Positions 1 through 7,774 of a stretch of 64,000 nucleotides of DNA are shown piece by piece (position 1 is the stretch's first letter; the number at the start of each line of letters is the position of its first letter). The stretch is from positions 80,081-144,080 of the forward strand of contig NZ_JAIVAI010000007.1 of assembly GCF_020171525.1 (NCBI RefSeq). The letters are read 5' to 3'. The notes below the pieces were generated by a model, which was given only the letters and a program-made list of their open reading frames with translations, had not been told where the DNA came from and searched no databases. The position numbers and the translations under genes are program-made. Source of the stretch: Halobacillus yeomjeoni. GTDB taxonomy: Bacteria > Bacillota > Bacilli > Bacillales > Halobacillaceae.

Positions 1-491
1 AAGCTGAATGCCAGTAGTAGCGCAATCCAGGGAATTGAACCGAAATGAAGAGTCATATAGAACACACCTGCTCCTGCGAGGGCAAATGCGATCCATTGGG
101 CTCTTGAGAAAGTCTCTTTCAATACGAGCATGCCTAGTAAGATACTGACAAGTGGGTTGATATAATACCCAAGGCTTGCTTCAACTACGTGGTTGGTATT
201 CACAGCCCATATGTAGGTGACCCAGTTGATACTTATGGTGATCGAAGCCAGGGTGATTCCTATGACTCGTTTCTTTTCTTGGATGATATAACGATATTCT
301 TGAATGAATGCTTTTCCTTTACGGGTGATCAGTATGATGATCCCCATGAACAAAAATGACCATACGATACGATGTGCCAGAATTTCAAAGGCGGGAATGT
401 GTTGAATCATTTTCCAATAGATGGGCAGAATCCCCCACAGTATGTATGCGAGAGCTGTATATATGATGCCCAGCTTCTGATCTGTCATCAT
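1..491 (-). CDS. rarD: RarD-type DMT/EamA family transporter, 3' end cut by window edge
   Basis: The first 163 codons are visible; the C-terminal half lies before position 1. The reading begins MMTDQKLGIIYTALAYILWG, with the early hydrophobic helix and ILWG-x-PIYWK pattern of the RarD branch of the drug/metabolite transporter superfamily, followed by further membrane segments (for example WVTYIWAVN and YYINPLVSILLGM, both typical of RarD). RarD proteins are usually about 300 residues with ten helices; their substrate is not established despite the 'chloramphenicol-sensitive' name. The start at 491 was chosen because an AGAGG sequence lies 8 bases upstream; the next ATG at 488 is also possible. 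It is transcribed away from the lipoprotein gene at 828. Confidence 0.85.
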   Translation of the reverse strand, partial: MMTDQKLGIIYTALAYILWGILPIYWKMIQHIPAFEILAHRIVWSFLFMGIIILITRKGKAFIQEYRYIIQEKKRVIGITLASITISINWVTYIWAVNTNHVVEASLGYYINPLVSILLGMLVLKETFSRAQWIAFALAGAGVFYMTLHFGSIPWIALLLAFS

Positions 492-827
492 GATGATGTC
501 CTCTTTTCTATAGCGTTAAGTCATATTTTAGACTCCTTTTCCATTGAAATAAACAAAAATGTTTTAGTGCAGGCTGGGATAGAGGCTGCTGATGATTTTA
601 CTTATCAAGTAAAGACATGTAATGGGGAAGGATAGAAATCGAAGGTGGGTTACCCACGGAAAAGGAGCCGTTTTCTAAAGCCGCCATCCTCTCAGTAATA
701 GCCTCGAAACGAAATAAAAAAATTTCTGTATTTCTGAAACGGATTAATTATCCATCCGTATGGAATAGTAGCGAAATATACAAAGATTATACTTTGTAAA
801 TCATCGTTACATCAAAGGAGTCTTACA
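492..827. other. 336-base intergenic region between divergent genes
   Basis: No convincing coding sequence is seen here. It holds the ribosome binding site of rarD on the minus strand (near 496-504), a short palindromic GTGGGTTACCCAC near 644, and the sigma-W-type promoter at 735-760 annotated separately. A possible 87-codon plus-strand reading at 372-635 overlaps the rarD gene and has no ribosome site, so it is not treated as a gene. Confidence 0.6.
735..760 (+). promoter_or_regulatory. Sigma-W-type ECF promoter of the lipoprotein gene
   Basis: TGAAAC at 735-740 and CGTA at 757-760 are separated by exactly 16 bases, matching the B. subtilis sigma-W consensus (TGAAAC, 16-17 bases, CGTA). It lies 67 bases upstream of the ATG at 828. 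Membership of a cell-envelope stress regulon is inferred from this match; sigma-W itself is not in the window. Confidence 0.7.
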
Positions 828-1304
828 ATGAAAAAATTATTATTCTCACTCATAACCCTCTTGTTCATAATTGCAGGATGCAGTGATAATAACAGCAACT
901 TGGTAAGGTTTGACCAAAGTGACTTGAAAGCTCAAATGTCTGATTACGAATTCCAGCCTGAACTTCCGACAAAGCTGCCATTTGAAGTGGAGGATGTTCA
1001 ATTTTCTCCTCCCCCTGAAGAAATTCAGCAAATGGAAAGTTTCACTTTCGATTTCTACGGTGCTGACCGAACATTGTCTTTACATACCGTAAAAGGTAAA
1101 GAGGTATCCTCTACATTGGAAGACGAATATAAAGAAGTGGAAATCGGTGATCATCAAGGGTCCATTCTTCTTAAGGAAGAAGGAAGTGCCACTTTAGCAT
1201 GGACAGAAAATGGTGTGGATTATCGGTTGAAATACTTTAGCAACGAAACGGATGAGTCTGTGATACAACAGGAAATGATTGAAACAGCGGCATCATTTGA
1301 ATAG
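828..1304 (+). CDS. Predicted lipoprotein, DUF4367-like
   Basis: A 158-residue protein with a clear lipoprotein signal: two lysines, a hydrophobic stretch (residues 4-16) and the lipobox IAGC with Cys18 as the likely lipidation site, so it should be anchored to the outer face of the membrane. The C-terminal third contains a pattern (LAWTENGVDYRLKYFSN) resembling DUF4367-type extracytoplasmic domains; this is pattern memory, not a search. The ribosome site AAAGGAG sits 8 bases before the ATG. The gene stands alone between a sigma-W-type promoter and an intrinsic terminator. Its function is unknown; a role in envelope stress is an inference from the promoter. Confidence 0.8.
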   Translation: MKKLLFSLITLLFIIAGCSDNNSNLVRFDQSDLKAQMSDYEFQPELPTKLPFEVEDVQFSPPPEEIQQMESFTFDFYGADRTLSLHTVKGKEVSSTLEDEYKEVEIGDHQGSILLKEEGSATLAWTENGVDYRLKYFSNETDESVIQQEMIETAASFE

Positions 1305-1312
1305 TTGAATGT

Positions 1313-1352
1313 AAAAATCCGGTTCTTATCCATACAGAACCGGATTTTTTTG
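1313..1352 (+). terminator. Intrinsic terminator of the lipoprotein gene
   Basis: A 14-base stem (AATCCGGTTCT paired with AGAACCGGATT plus flanking A/T) closes a short loop and is followed by a run of seven T. Confidence 0.9.
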
Positions 1353-1363
1353 TTTATTATTTA

Positions 1364-1729
1364 GGCTCTATGATTGCTTCGTGTTGTTATTTTACATATG
1401 AGCTTATATCAGCTCTTTCGGTCCTGGAATTTGTGTGAGGCGGCTTTGGGAATGACTCGCTTTCCGTGGGGTACCGTGAGTCTCCTCAGGCTGCGCCTTC
1501 CGGGGGCTCACGATGTACCTTTATCCCACAGGAGTCTCGCCATTCCCAAAGCCGCCTCTTCAAAGTAGGAGGGGCGGAAAGCCATTACCGAAGTCCGCTA
1601 CACCAACTACGAACGGACTGTTTTCCCTGCCATCCCATGCTCTGAGTAAATAAAGAAACGAACACCTAATCCTAGACCGAAACTATTTAGTAATCGCTTA
1701 AAATATCAACAACACACTTTAACTGAGCC
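1364..1729 (+). mobile_element. MITE-like element, copy A (366 bases)
   Basis: The element begins GGCTCTATGATTGC and ends ACTTTAACTGAGCC, forming imperfect terminal inverted repeats of about 28 bases. It is flanked on both sides by ATTATTTA (1356-1363 and 1730-1737), a perfect 8-base target duplication. Inside, an 18-base perfect stem (1437-1454 with 1541-1558) encloses nested shorter stems (GTGGG/CCCAC, CGTGAG/CTCACG). A second module seen whole in the copy at 28675 is reduced here to its right arm (CGGACTGTTTTCCC, near 1613). It encodes no plausible protein. The right-hand duplication contains the stop codon of the neighbouring FAD-Rieske gene. Confidence 0.85.
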
Positions 1730-1734
1730 ATTAT

Positions 1735-3327
1735 TTAAAACTGATGATCAGGTTGGTCTTCTTCCGGCTGATCTCCGGTGATTGGGTGAATAGGGCTGGT
1801 ATCTTCTAATACAATCCGAGGTAAAGGTTGATCAGCAGGTCCCTCGACGACACTTCCGTCATAAGAAAAACGGGAGCCATGACACGGACAATCCCACGTA
1901 TGTTCAGCGCTGTTCCACTCAACTTCGCAACCCATGTGGGTACAGGTCGTGTCCAGCAGGAAAATCTCATCATTTTCATCCCTGTATGCTCCTGCGCGCT
2001 CACCTCTCCATTGAACGACTCTCCCTTGTCCTTTCTTTAACCTTTCTGGTCGGTCGGCAACGAGCTCAAGCTTTCCTTCCACCAGATGGACAGCAACATT
2101 GAAGTTTTGAGATAAGAACTGTTTCATACTTGGGTCTGCTTTGAAGCGGCTCGGTTTGAACAGTTCATGGAAAAGAGATTCTTCTCCTGTAATGTATTGA
2201 CTTAATAGTTGAGCTGCCAGAGTACCGTTTGTCATACCCCATTTTCTGAAACCTGTCGCGATGAAAACACGCTTGTTTTTACGGGTGATCGGACCGATAT
2301 AAGGAACCTTGTCCAAAGTCGTCAAGTCTTGAGCAGACCATTGGTAGAGCTTGTTTTTGATACCGAAGTGTTGAGCTGCAAACTCTTCAATGGCCCTGTA
2401 ATGAAAGGAAGTATCTACACCTTCTCCTGTCTTGTGGTTTTCGCCGCCGACAAGAAGAACACGCTTACCATCGAAATCAGCTGTACGGATCGTTCGTTTA
2501 GGTTCATCGATAGAAAGATACATCCCATCAGGAATTTCCCGTTCTGGTTCAATGGCCATGAGATAGGATCGTTCTACATACATGCGACTGAAATAAAATC
2601 CTTTTCCATCATAAAAAGGGAAGTGTGAACAAGAAACCACTTTTTCACAACTGATTTCACATTCGTTTCCTGTCTCTACAATAATGCGATCTTCTTCTCT
2701 GACGTTCGTAGCCGTTGTATGTTCATATATTTGACCGCCTAATTTTATAAATTGGTCTACGAGGGCCGATAAATATTTTAAAGGGTGGAAACTCGCCTGT
2801 TCGTCCATACATAAAGCTTCAGAAGCCTCGACGTCGAATGGAAGCGAGTCTAATAATCGGCCGGGAATGTTCAGCGTTTGATAGGCTTCATATTCATCTC
2901 GTATTTTTTCAGCACCCTGTTTCGTAGTTGAGAATATACAGGCCTCTGCGTTTTTCCAATCGCAATCGATTTGATATTGGTCGACCCATTCTTTCATAGA
3001 GGTCATGGCTCCCATTTGGGCTTGATAATAAAGAGAAGCATTTTCAACACCGAAATGCTTAACCAGCTCATGATAAATCAACCCGTGTTGAGCCGTTACT
3101 TTCGCAGTTGTGTGACCGGTTGTACCGTTCAACAACTGGTCTGCCTCCAGTAAAGTGACTTGTTTTCCTGCTTTCGCCAATAGAAAAGCTGTCGTAATAC
3201 CGGTAATTCCTCCACCGACGACAACGATTTCAGCAGATGTATCTTCGTTTAATGATTCATATGAAGGGATGGATGTATCTTCTCGCCACATAGGCTCGGG
3301 GCGGGACCATTCTTGATGATTTTCCAT
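1735..3327 (-). CDS. FAD-dependent oxidoreductase fused to a C-terminal Rieske [2Fe-2S] domain
   Basis: A 530-residue protein in two parts. Residues 34-60 form a dinucleotide-binding fold (VVVGGGITG then an acidic strand end LLEAD) leading into a DadA/glycine-oxidase-like FAD domain to about residue 400. Residues about 425-515 form a Rieske domain with both cluster motifs: C462-T-H464 and C480-P-C-H483. Such fusions occur in Bacillaceae; the substrate is unknown, with a D-amino acid or related amine oxidation as one possibility. The chosen start at 3327 has AGGAGG six bases upstream; the longer GTG-initiated form (3405) adds 26 unconserved-looking residues. The stop codon lies inside the target duplication of MITE copy A. 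Confidence 0.85.
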   Translation of the reverse strand: MENHQEWSRPEPMWREDTSIPSYESLNEDTSAEIVVVGGGITGITTAFLLAKAGKQVTLLEADQLLNGTTGHTTAKVTAQHGLIYHELVKHFGVENASLYYQAQMGAMTSMKEWVDQYQIDCDWKNAEACIFSTTKQGAEKIRDEYEAYQTLNIPGRLLDSLPFDVEASEALCMDEQASFHPLKYLSALVDQFIKLGGQIYEHTTATNVREEDRIIVETGNECEISCEKVVSCSHFPFYDGKGFYFSRMYVERSYLMAIEPEREIPDGMYLSIDEPKRTIRTADFDGKRVLLVGGENHKTGEGVDTSFHYRAIEEFAAQHFGIKNKLYQWSAQDLTTLDKVPYIGPITRKNKRVFIATGFRKWGMTNGTLAAQLLSQYITGEESLFHELFKPSRFKADPSMKQFLSQNFNVAVHLVEGKLELVADRPERLKKGQGRVVQWRGERAGAYRDENDEIFLLDTTCTHMGCEVEWNSAEHTWDCPCHGSRFSYDGSVVEGPADQPLPRIVLEDTSPIHPITGDQPEEDQPDHQF

Positions 3328-3465
3328 GTTCGGCCTCCTAGAAAACTCTTTTTCTTCAGTGTAACCATGTTTCTTTTTTTCATGTATTTCAACGACTGAT
3401 AACACCTCTTAAGCAGGATATAGTATAATGAATTTAATGGAATAAATTATAAGGGCGGGAATCAA

Positions 3466-4722
3466 ATGGAAGTCTTTGTTGCAAGGCAGCCTATTTTGGA
3501 AGCCAATGAAGAGGTTTATGCTTATGAAATCTTGTATCGCAACAGCCAGGATAATCGCTTCACCCCTGTAGATGATGAAAACCGTGCAACCTCGGAAGTG
3601 TTGATGAACAGCTTTCTGACCATAGGATTGGAGCGTTTATCACAAAACAAACCATGTTTCATCAATTTTACCGAAGACCTATTATTGGATATGGTTCCAG
3701 AACAGTTCAACCCTCAACAATTGGTTGTTGAAATTCTTGAGGACGTTTCTCACAGTATGGAACTCATACGCGTATGCCGCGAGTTGAAAAAGAAAGGGTT
3801 TTTGATTGCGCTGGATGATGTGGAAGATGTTTCACAGACGTCCGTAGTTGAATTGCTTTTATATGTGGATATTATCAAAGTCGATATTCGTACGGTTTCT
3901 GAAAAGAGCAGGAAAGAAATTATTCAGATAGCAAAAGACTTCAACATCACCTTACTGGCAGAAAAAGTGGAAACGAGAGAAGAGCATAAACGCTGTGTCA
4001 ACGAAGGGTTCGAGCTTTTCCAAGGCTTCTACTACAGCAAACCTGTCATCGTCTCAGGAATGGATATTCCGATGCTGGAATCTTCGTATTTTCAAATTAT
4101 CCGAGAAGTGACGAACTCTGAAGATAAAGTAAACATCAACAAAATATCGGATATCTTAGAGAAGGATCTTTCGCTTACATACAAACTTCTGAGATTGATC
4201 AATTCATCCATGTATCGAAGGACAGTGCCTATCAAATCGATTAAACAGGCTGTGATGCTGCTGGGAATCGAATCATTGAAGAAATGGCTCTATGTCTTAT
4301 CTGTTCAACAGTCTGCCCACCTTTCATCGAGCTCACAGCTTGTCTTGAAATCAAGTCTGATCAGAGCGAGGATGTGTGAACGAATTGCAGATACCATCAA
4401 CCCGATCGGCAATGCGGATGATTACTTTTTGACAGGGTTCTTGTCTTTGATTGATGTCATTACTCAAAAGAAAACAAGCGAAGTCATTGAGTCCCTTCCT
4501 TTAGATGATAGAATCAAAGAAGCGCTTAATGGGAAAGAAAACGGATACCGTAAAGTCCTGGATATTGTCATCGCTCTGGAAATTGCAGATTTCAATCAGC
4601 TTGAGAAGAATATTCAAGGACACGGTGTCCAAACGCAGCAGCTTCTTAAAATATATGAAGATGCGATCGAATGGACGGAAAGCTTGTATTCTGAACATTT
4701 CTCTCATGTTACTAATAAATAA
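3466..4722 (+). CDS. yuxH: EAL-HDOD signalling protein, YuxH-like
   Basis: A 418-residue protein. Residues 1-200 form an EAL-type domain: EILYR replaces the EAL motif, with EILEDV, ALDDVED, IKVDI, AEKVE and QGFYYSKP following in the right order. Several catalytic positions of active c-di-GMP phosphodiesterases are changed (EAL to EIL, DDFG to DDVE, QGY to QGF), so it is probably a binding or interaction domain and not an active enzyme. Residues 205-400 form an HDOD domain, which is related to HD hydrolases but lacks the metal-binding residues. The architecture and length match B. subtilis YuxH. The ribosome site GGGCGGG is seven bases or so before the ATG. It is monocistronic, with a terminator at 4745. 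Confidence 0.85.
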   Translation: MEVFVARQPILEANEEVYAYEILYRNSQDNRFTPVDDENRATSEVLMNSFLTIGLERLSQNKPCFINFTEDLLLDMVPEQFNPQQLVVEILEDVSHSMELIRVCRELKKKGFLIALDDVEDVSQTSVVELLLYVDIIKVDIRTVSEKSRKEIIQIAKDFNITLLAEKVETREEHKRCVNEGFELFQGFYYSKPVIVSGMDIPMLESSYFQIIREVTNSEDKVNINKISDILEKDLSLTYKLLRLINSSMYRRTVPIKSIKQAVMLLGIESLKKWLYVLSVQQSAHLSSSSQLVLKSSLIRARMCERIADTINPIGNADDYFLTGFLSLIDVITQKKTSEVIESLPLDDRIKEALNGKENGYRKVLDIVIALEIADFNQLEKNIQGHGVQTQQLLKIYEDAIEWTESLYSEHFSHVTNK

Positions 4723-4744
4723 GTGAATATTTGTTATTTTAGGT

Positions 4745-4777
4745 AAAAAGAAGGGGTTTTGGCCCTTTCTTTTTTGT
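4745..4777 (+). terminator. Intrinsic terminator after yuxH
   Basis: AAAGAAGGG and CCCTTTCTTT form a stem with a short GTTTTGG-type loop, followed by a T run. It ends 10 bases before the cre box of the next gene. Confidence 0.85.
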
Positions 4778-4787
4778 TAAAATAAAA

Positions 4788-4801
4788 TGAAAGCGCTTTC
4801 T
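4788..4801 (+). promoter_or_regulatory. cre box (CcpA operator) upstream of methionine gamma-lyase
   Basis: TGAAAGCGCTTTCT is an almost perfect palindrome that fits the catabolite responsive element consensus TGWAANCGNTNWCA-type. It lies 39 bases before the ATG at 4841, a position expected to overlap the promoter or transcription start, so repression by CcpA in the presence of preferred sugars is the likely outcome. Confidence 0.8.
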
Positions 4802-4840
4802 GTCGTTTAGATATACGTTCGCAATTTCAGGGAGGGGAAA

Positions 4841-6040
4841 ATGGAAATGAGCAAAAAAGATAAACAGATCGAGACAGCCATGATTCATGGAGGAGAAAAT
4901 AAGATAGAATCATATGGCAGTCTGGCAGCACCGATTTTTCAAACGTCGACTTTTTCATTTGATAATGCTCTCGAAGGGGAGCGAAGGTTTGCCGGGGAAA
5001 CGGAAGGATATATCTATTCAAGGCTTGGAAACCCTACTGTGAAAATGTTGGAAGATAGGATCTGTGATCTAGAAGGAGGGGAAAGAGGACTAGCTTTCTC
5101 CTCTGGTATGGCTGCCATTTCAGCAGTTCTTATTTCGCTGACCAAAACCAATGACCATATTCTTTGCTCAAATGGTCTATATGGGTGTACGTACGGTTTG
5201 CTTAAAATGCTTAAGGACAAGTATCATATAGACCATGATTTCAGCTTTATGGATAATGAAGAAGAGCTGCGGGACTGTATCACAGATCGGACAACTTGTA
5301 TTTTTGTTGAAACGCCGATCAATCCTACTATGCGGCTGATTGATTTGACTATGGTTGCCAGGGTAGCCCTTGAGTTCGGCATTCCTGTAGTCGTGGACAA
5401 CACTTTTTGTTCTCCTTATCTCCAAAGACCATTGGAATTGGGGTGTGATGTCGTAGTCCATAGTGCCACCAAGTATATCGGTGGGCATGGGGATGTCATT
5501 GCAGGACTTGTTGTGGGCAGACGTGAATTCATGGATGAAGTAGCCCGGCATGCACAAAAAGACGTAGGTGGTGTCCTTTCACCATTTGATGCGTGGCTGC
5601 TGTTACGGGGGTTGAAAACGCTTCACGTCCGGATGGATCGTCACAGTGATAATGCTGCAGTTATCGCAGAAAAACTCCATCATCACCCTTCCGTTACACA
5701 TGTGCACTACCCTGGAATGGACCACCATCCTCAGCATTCACTTGCCCTAACACAGATGAAAACCGGGGGAGGTGTCCTTTCGTTCACGATAGACGGAACG
5801 AAAAAAGACGCCCAATACTTAATGGATCAGATGAATATGATTAAAATAGCTGTCAGTCTTGGAGATGCGGAAACACTTATTCAGCATCCAGCGACGATGA
5901 CCCATGCTGTTGTTCCAGAGGAAAAGCGCAAACAGATGGGGATCGAGGATAACTTGATTCGCTTATCCATCGGACTTGAATCTGTACATGATATTTGGCA
6001 AGATATTAACCAGGCATTGAATGTTTTTGTGAAAGATTGA
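4841..6040 (+). CDS. mdeA: Methionine gamma-lyase (PLP-dependent, Cys/Met metabolism family)
   Basis: A 399-residue PLP enzyme of the cystathionine gamma-synthase fold, predicted to split methionine into methanethiol, 2-oxobutyrate and ammonia. The PLP lysine is K211 in VHSATKYIGGHGDV. The active-site stretch LYGCTYG places Tyr114 and Cys116 at the numbering used for Pseudomonas putida methionine gamma-lyase, where Cys116 separates it from cystathionine lyases and synthases. The SSGMAAI and VDNTF motifs are in place. A GGAGG lies five bases before the ATG at 4841; an in-frame ATG at 4847 is an alternative. The cre box just upstream suggests carbon catabolite control. It is followed by its own terminator. 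Confidence 0.85.
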   Translation: MEMSKKDKQIETAMIHGGENKIESYGSLAAPIFQTSTFSFDNALEGERRFAGETEGYIYSRLGNPTVKMLEDRICDLEGGERGLAFSSGMAAISAVLISLTKTNDHILCSNGLYGCTYGLLKMLKDKYHIDHDFSFMDNEEELRDCITDRTTCIFVETPINPTMRLIDLTMVARVALEFGIPVVVDNTFCSPYLQRPLELGCDVVVHSATKYIGGHGDVIAGLVVGRREFMDEVARHAQKDVGGVLSPFDAWLLLRGLKTLHVRMDRHSDNAAVIAEKLHHHPSVTHVHYPGMDHHPQHSLALTQMKTGGGVLSFTIDGTKKDAQYLMDQMNMIKIAVSLGDAETLIQHPATMTHAVVPEEKRKQMGIEDNLIRLSIGLESVHDIWQDINQALNVFVKD

Positions 6041-6041
6041 T

Positions 6042-6074
6042 AGAAGCTGGGTGCTGACCCAGCTTCTTTTCTTT
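6042..6074 (+). terminator. Intrinsic terminator after methionine gamma-lyase
   Basis: AGAAGCTGGGT pairs perfectly with ACCCAGCTTCT around a four-base loop, followed by T-rich sequence. Confidence 0.9.
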
Positions 6075-6177
6075 GTCTGAAATGTGGGTTTGTGTTTATA
6101 TATAACTGCTCAGGGAAATAAAAAGGTAATGTAGGTGGACACATTCAAACCAATTATTATAAAAGGAAGGTGTTCGT

Positions 6178-6672
6178 ATGCTTAAGAAGATTTTTGGTAA
6201 AAAAAGCGTAGAAGAGCAACTGGTAGCGCCGTTAAACGGAAAAGTTGTACCTATTGATGAGGTTGATGATCCTGTATTCAGCCAAAAAATGATGGGAGAC
6301 GGGATTGCAATTGAACAGACAGATGGCAAAGTAGTAAGTCCAATTGCCGGTGAGATTGTTCAAATCTTCCCTACAAACCATGCGGTAGGTATTAAAACGA
6401 AATCAGGAGTGGAAGTTCTGGTTCACATCGGTTTAGAAACAGTCTCCATGGAAGGAGAAGGCTTTGAAGGCCATGTAAAAACCGGAGATAAAGTAAATCC
6501 TGGCGATCACTTGATCACCTTTGATACGGAGCTTGTTAAAGAAAAAGCTAAAAGCACCATTACACCTGTGGTCATCACAAATTATGACGATGTCATTGAA
6601 AGCTTCACTCCTTCTTATTCAGATAGCGCTGTTGCAGGGGAAACAAGCGTAGCTACCCTTCAAACGAAATAA
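6178..6672 (+). CDS. crr: PTS glucose-type EIIA component
   Basis: A 164-residue, single-domain EIIA of the glucose family. The two active-site histidines are visible: H68 in PTNHAVGI and the phosphorylated H83 in VHIGLETV. It takes phosphate from HPr and passes it to an EIIB. No EIIBC gene is in the window, so it probably serves one encoded elsewhere, or several. The strong ribosome site AAGGAAGGTG is just upstream of the ATG. It is flanked by terminators, so it is a single-gene unit, but it lies directly before fructokinase and sucrase genes, which makes a part in sucrose uptake an attractive inference. Confidence 0.9.
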   Translation: MLKKIFGKKSVEEQLVAPLNGKVVPIDEVDDPVFSQKMMGDGIAIEQTDGKVVSPIAGEIVQIFPTNHAVGIKTKSGVEVLVHIGLETVSMEGEGFEGHVKTGDKVNPGDHLITFDTELVKEKAKSTITPVVITNYDDVIESFTPSYSDSAVAGETSVATLQTK

Positions 6673-6677
6673 TGACG

Positions 6678-6712
6678 AAAACCTAAAGCAGACTTTCTGC
6701 TTTAGGTTTTTT
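6678..6712 (+). terminator. Intrinsic terminator after the EIIA gene
   Basis: AACCTAAAGCAGA pairs with TCTGCTTTAGGTT around a tiny loop, followed by a T run. Confidence 0.9.
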
Positions 6713-6819
6713 AATGATCTTATTGGAAACATACCATGGGTTGACGGTATAATGGTAGAAGATTTGTCAGGCTTCAGCATTAAAAGTTTGACTTTTACAT
6801 ACGGAAAGGATGGATAAAA

Positions 6820-7764
6820 ATGAACAAAGGAGTTATCAGTCTTGGGGAAGCTCTGATCGATTTTATCCCTTTAGATAACGAGAATATCAAGTATCAAAAA
6901 AGTCCAGGTGGTGCGCCCGCCAACGTTTCGGTAGGCTTAGCCAGACTGGGGGCAAAGTCGACTTTTTTAGGTAAAGTAGGAGAAGATGTGCTGGGGAAAT
7001 TCCTGCGGAAAACCTTGAATGATTATGGTGTCCACACAGATTACATGTATATGACGAAGGATACAAGGACCGGGGTGGTGTTTGTAACCTTGGATGAACA
7101 AGGAGAGCGAAGCTTTGACTTTTACATCGATCCAAGTGCTGACCGCTACTTGGAAGAATCTGAAGTTGATCCTTCGTTGTTTGGCTCTCATAATGTCTTT
7201 CACTTCGGTTCGATATCCATGATCGACGAACCTGCAAGGTCTGCTACGAAACGGGCAGTGAAAGAAGCGAAGAACAACGGTGTGCTCGTTTCTTATGATC
7301 CAAACTTACGCCTTGGTTTATGGAGATCTGAAGAAGAAGCTAAAAACACCATATTATCAATGATTGGGGAAGCCGACCTTGTAAAAATATCTGAAGAAGA
7401 ATTAGAGTTTCTGACTGGCGAAACAGATGTTCATAAAGGGGTCGGGAAACTGGAACATTACCAAATTCCTGTCCTCTACGTAACGATGGGAGCAGAGGGC
7501 AGCCATGTATTCACCAAGGAAGGGCATCGCTTCATTCCATCCATGAAAGTAGAAGCGGTCGATACGACAGGTGCAGGAGATGCCTTCGTGTCTGGTATAC
7601 TGTATCAACTGAGTGAACGTGATCAAACGGTTGAACAACTGAATTTAGATGATTACGAAGAAATCACCCGTTTCGCTAGTGTATCAGGAGCTCTTGCGGC
7701 GTCGACCAAAGGAGCTATGACAGCCTTACCGACAAGATCTGAAGTAGAAGAGTATTTGAAATAG
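6820..7764 (+). CDS. scrK: Fructokinase, PfkB family
   Basis: A 314-residue ribokinase-family sugar kinase. The N-terminal GEALIDFIP and the GGAPANVSVGLARLG sequence (residues 30-44) are the PfkB substrate-binding signature, and DTTGAGDAFVSG near residue 250 is the second signature with the catalytic base aspartate and anion-hole glycines. It should phosphorylate fructose to fructose 6-phosphate. The gene is 10 bases upstream of the sucrose-6-phosphate hydrolase gene, whose reaction releases fructose, so the two form a sucrose-use operon. A good ribosome site (GGAAAGGATGG) precedes the ATG. Confidence 0.9.
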   Translation: MNKGVISLGEALIDFIPLDNENIKYQKSPGGAPANVSVGLARLGAKSTFLGKVGEDVLGKFLRKTLNDYGVHTDYMYMTKDTRTGVVFVTLDEQGERSFDFYIDPSADRYLEESEVDPSLFGSHNVFHFGSISMIDEPARSATKRAVKEAKNNGVLVSYDPNLRLGLWRSEEEAKNTILSMIGEADLVKISEEELEFLTGETDVHKGVGKLEHYQIPVLYVTMGAEGSHVFTKEGHRFIPSMKVEAVDTTGAGDAFVSGILYQLSERDQTVEQLNLDDYEEITRFASVSGALAASTKGAMTALPTRSEVEEYLK

Positions 7765-7774
7765 GGGTGGAAAT

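Noticed and set aside
372..635. 87-codon plus-strand reading overlapping rarD
   Set aside because: It runs antisense through the rarD start, has no ribosome site and no protein-like character.
640..660. T-box-like GGTGGGTTACCC stretch
   Set aside because: It lacks the T-box core order and the specifier region. It is only a short palindrome.
1374..1568. 64-codon reading within MITE copy A (similar ones in copy B)
   Set aside because: These readings run through hairpin arms, are not conserved in frame between copies and lack ribosome sites.
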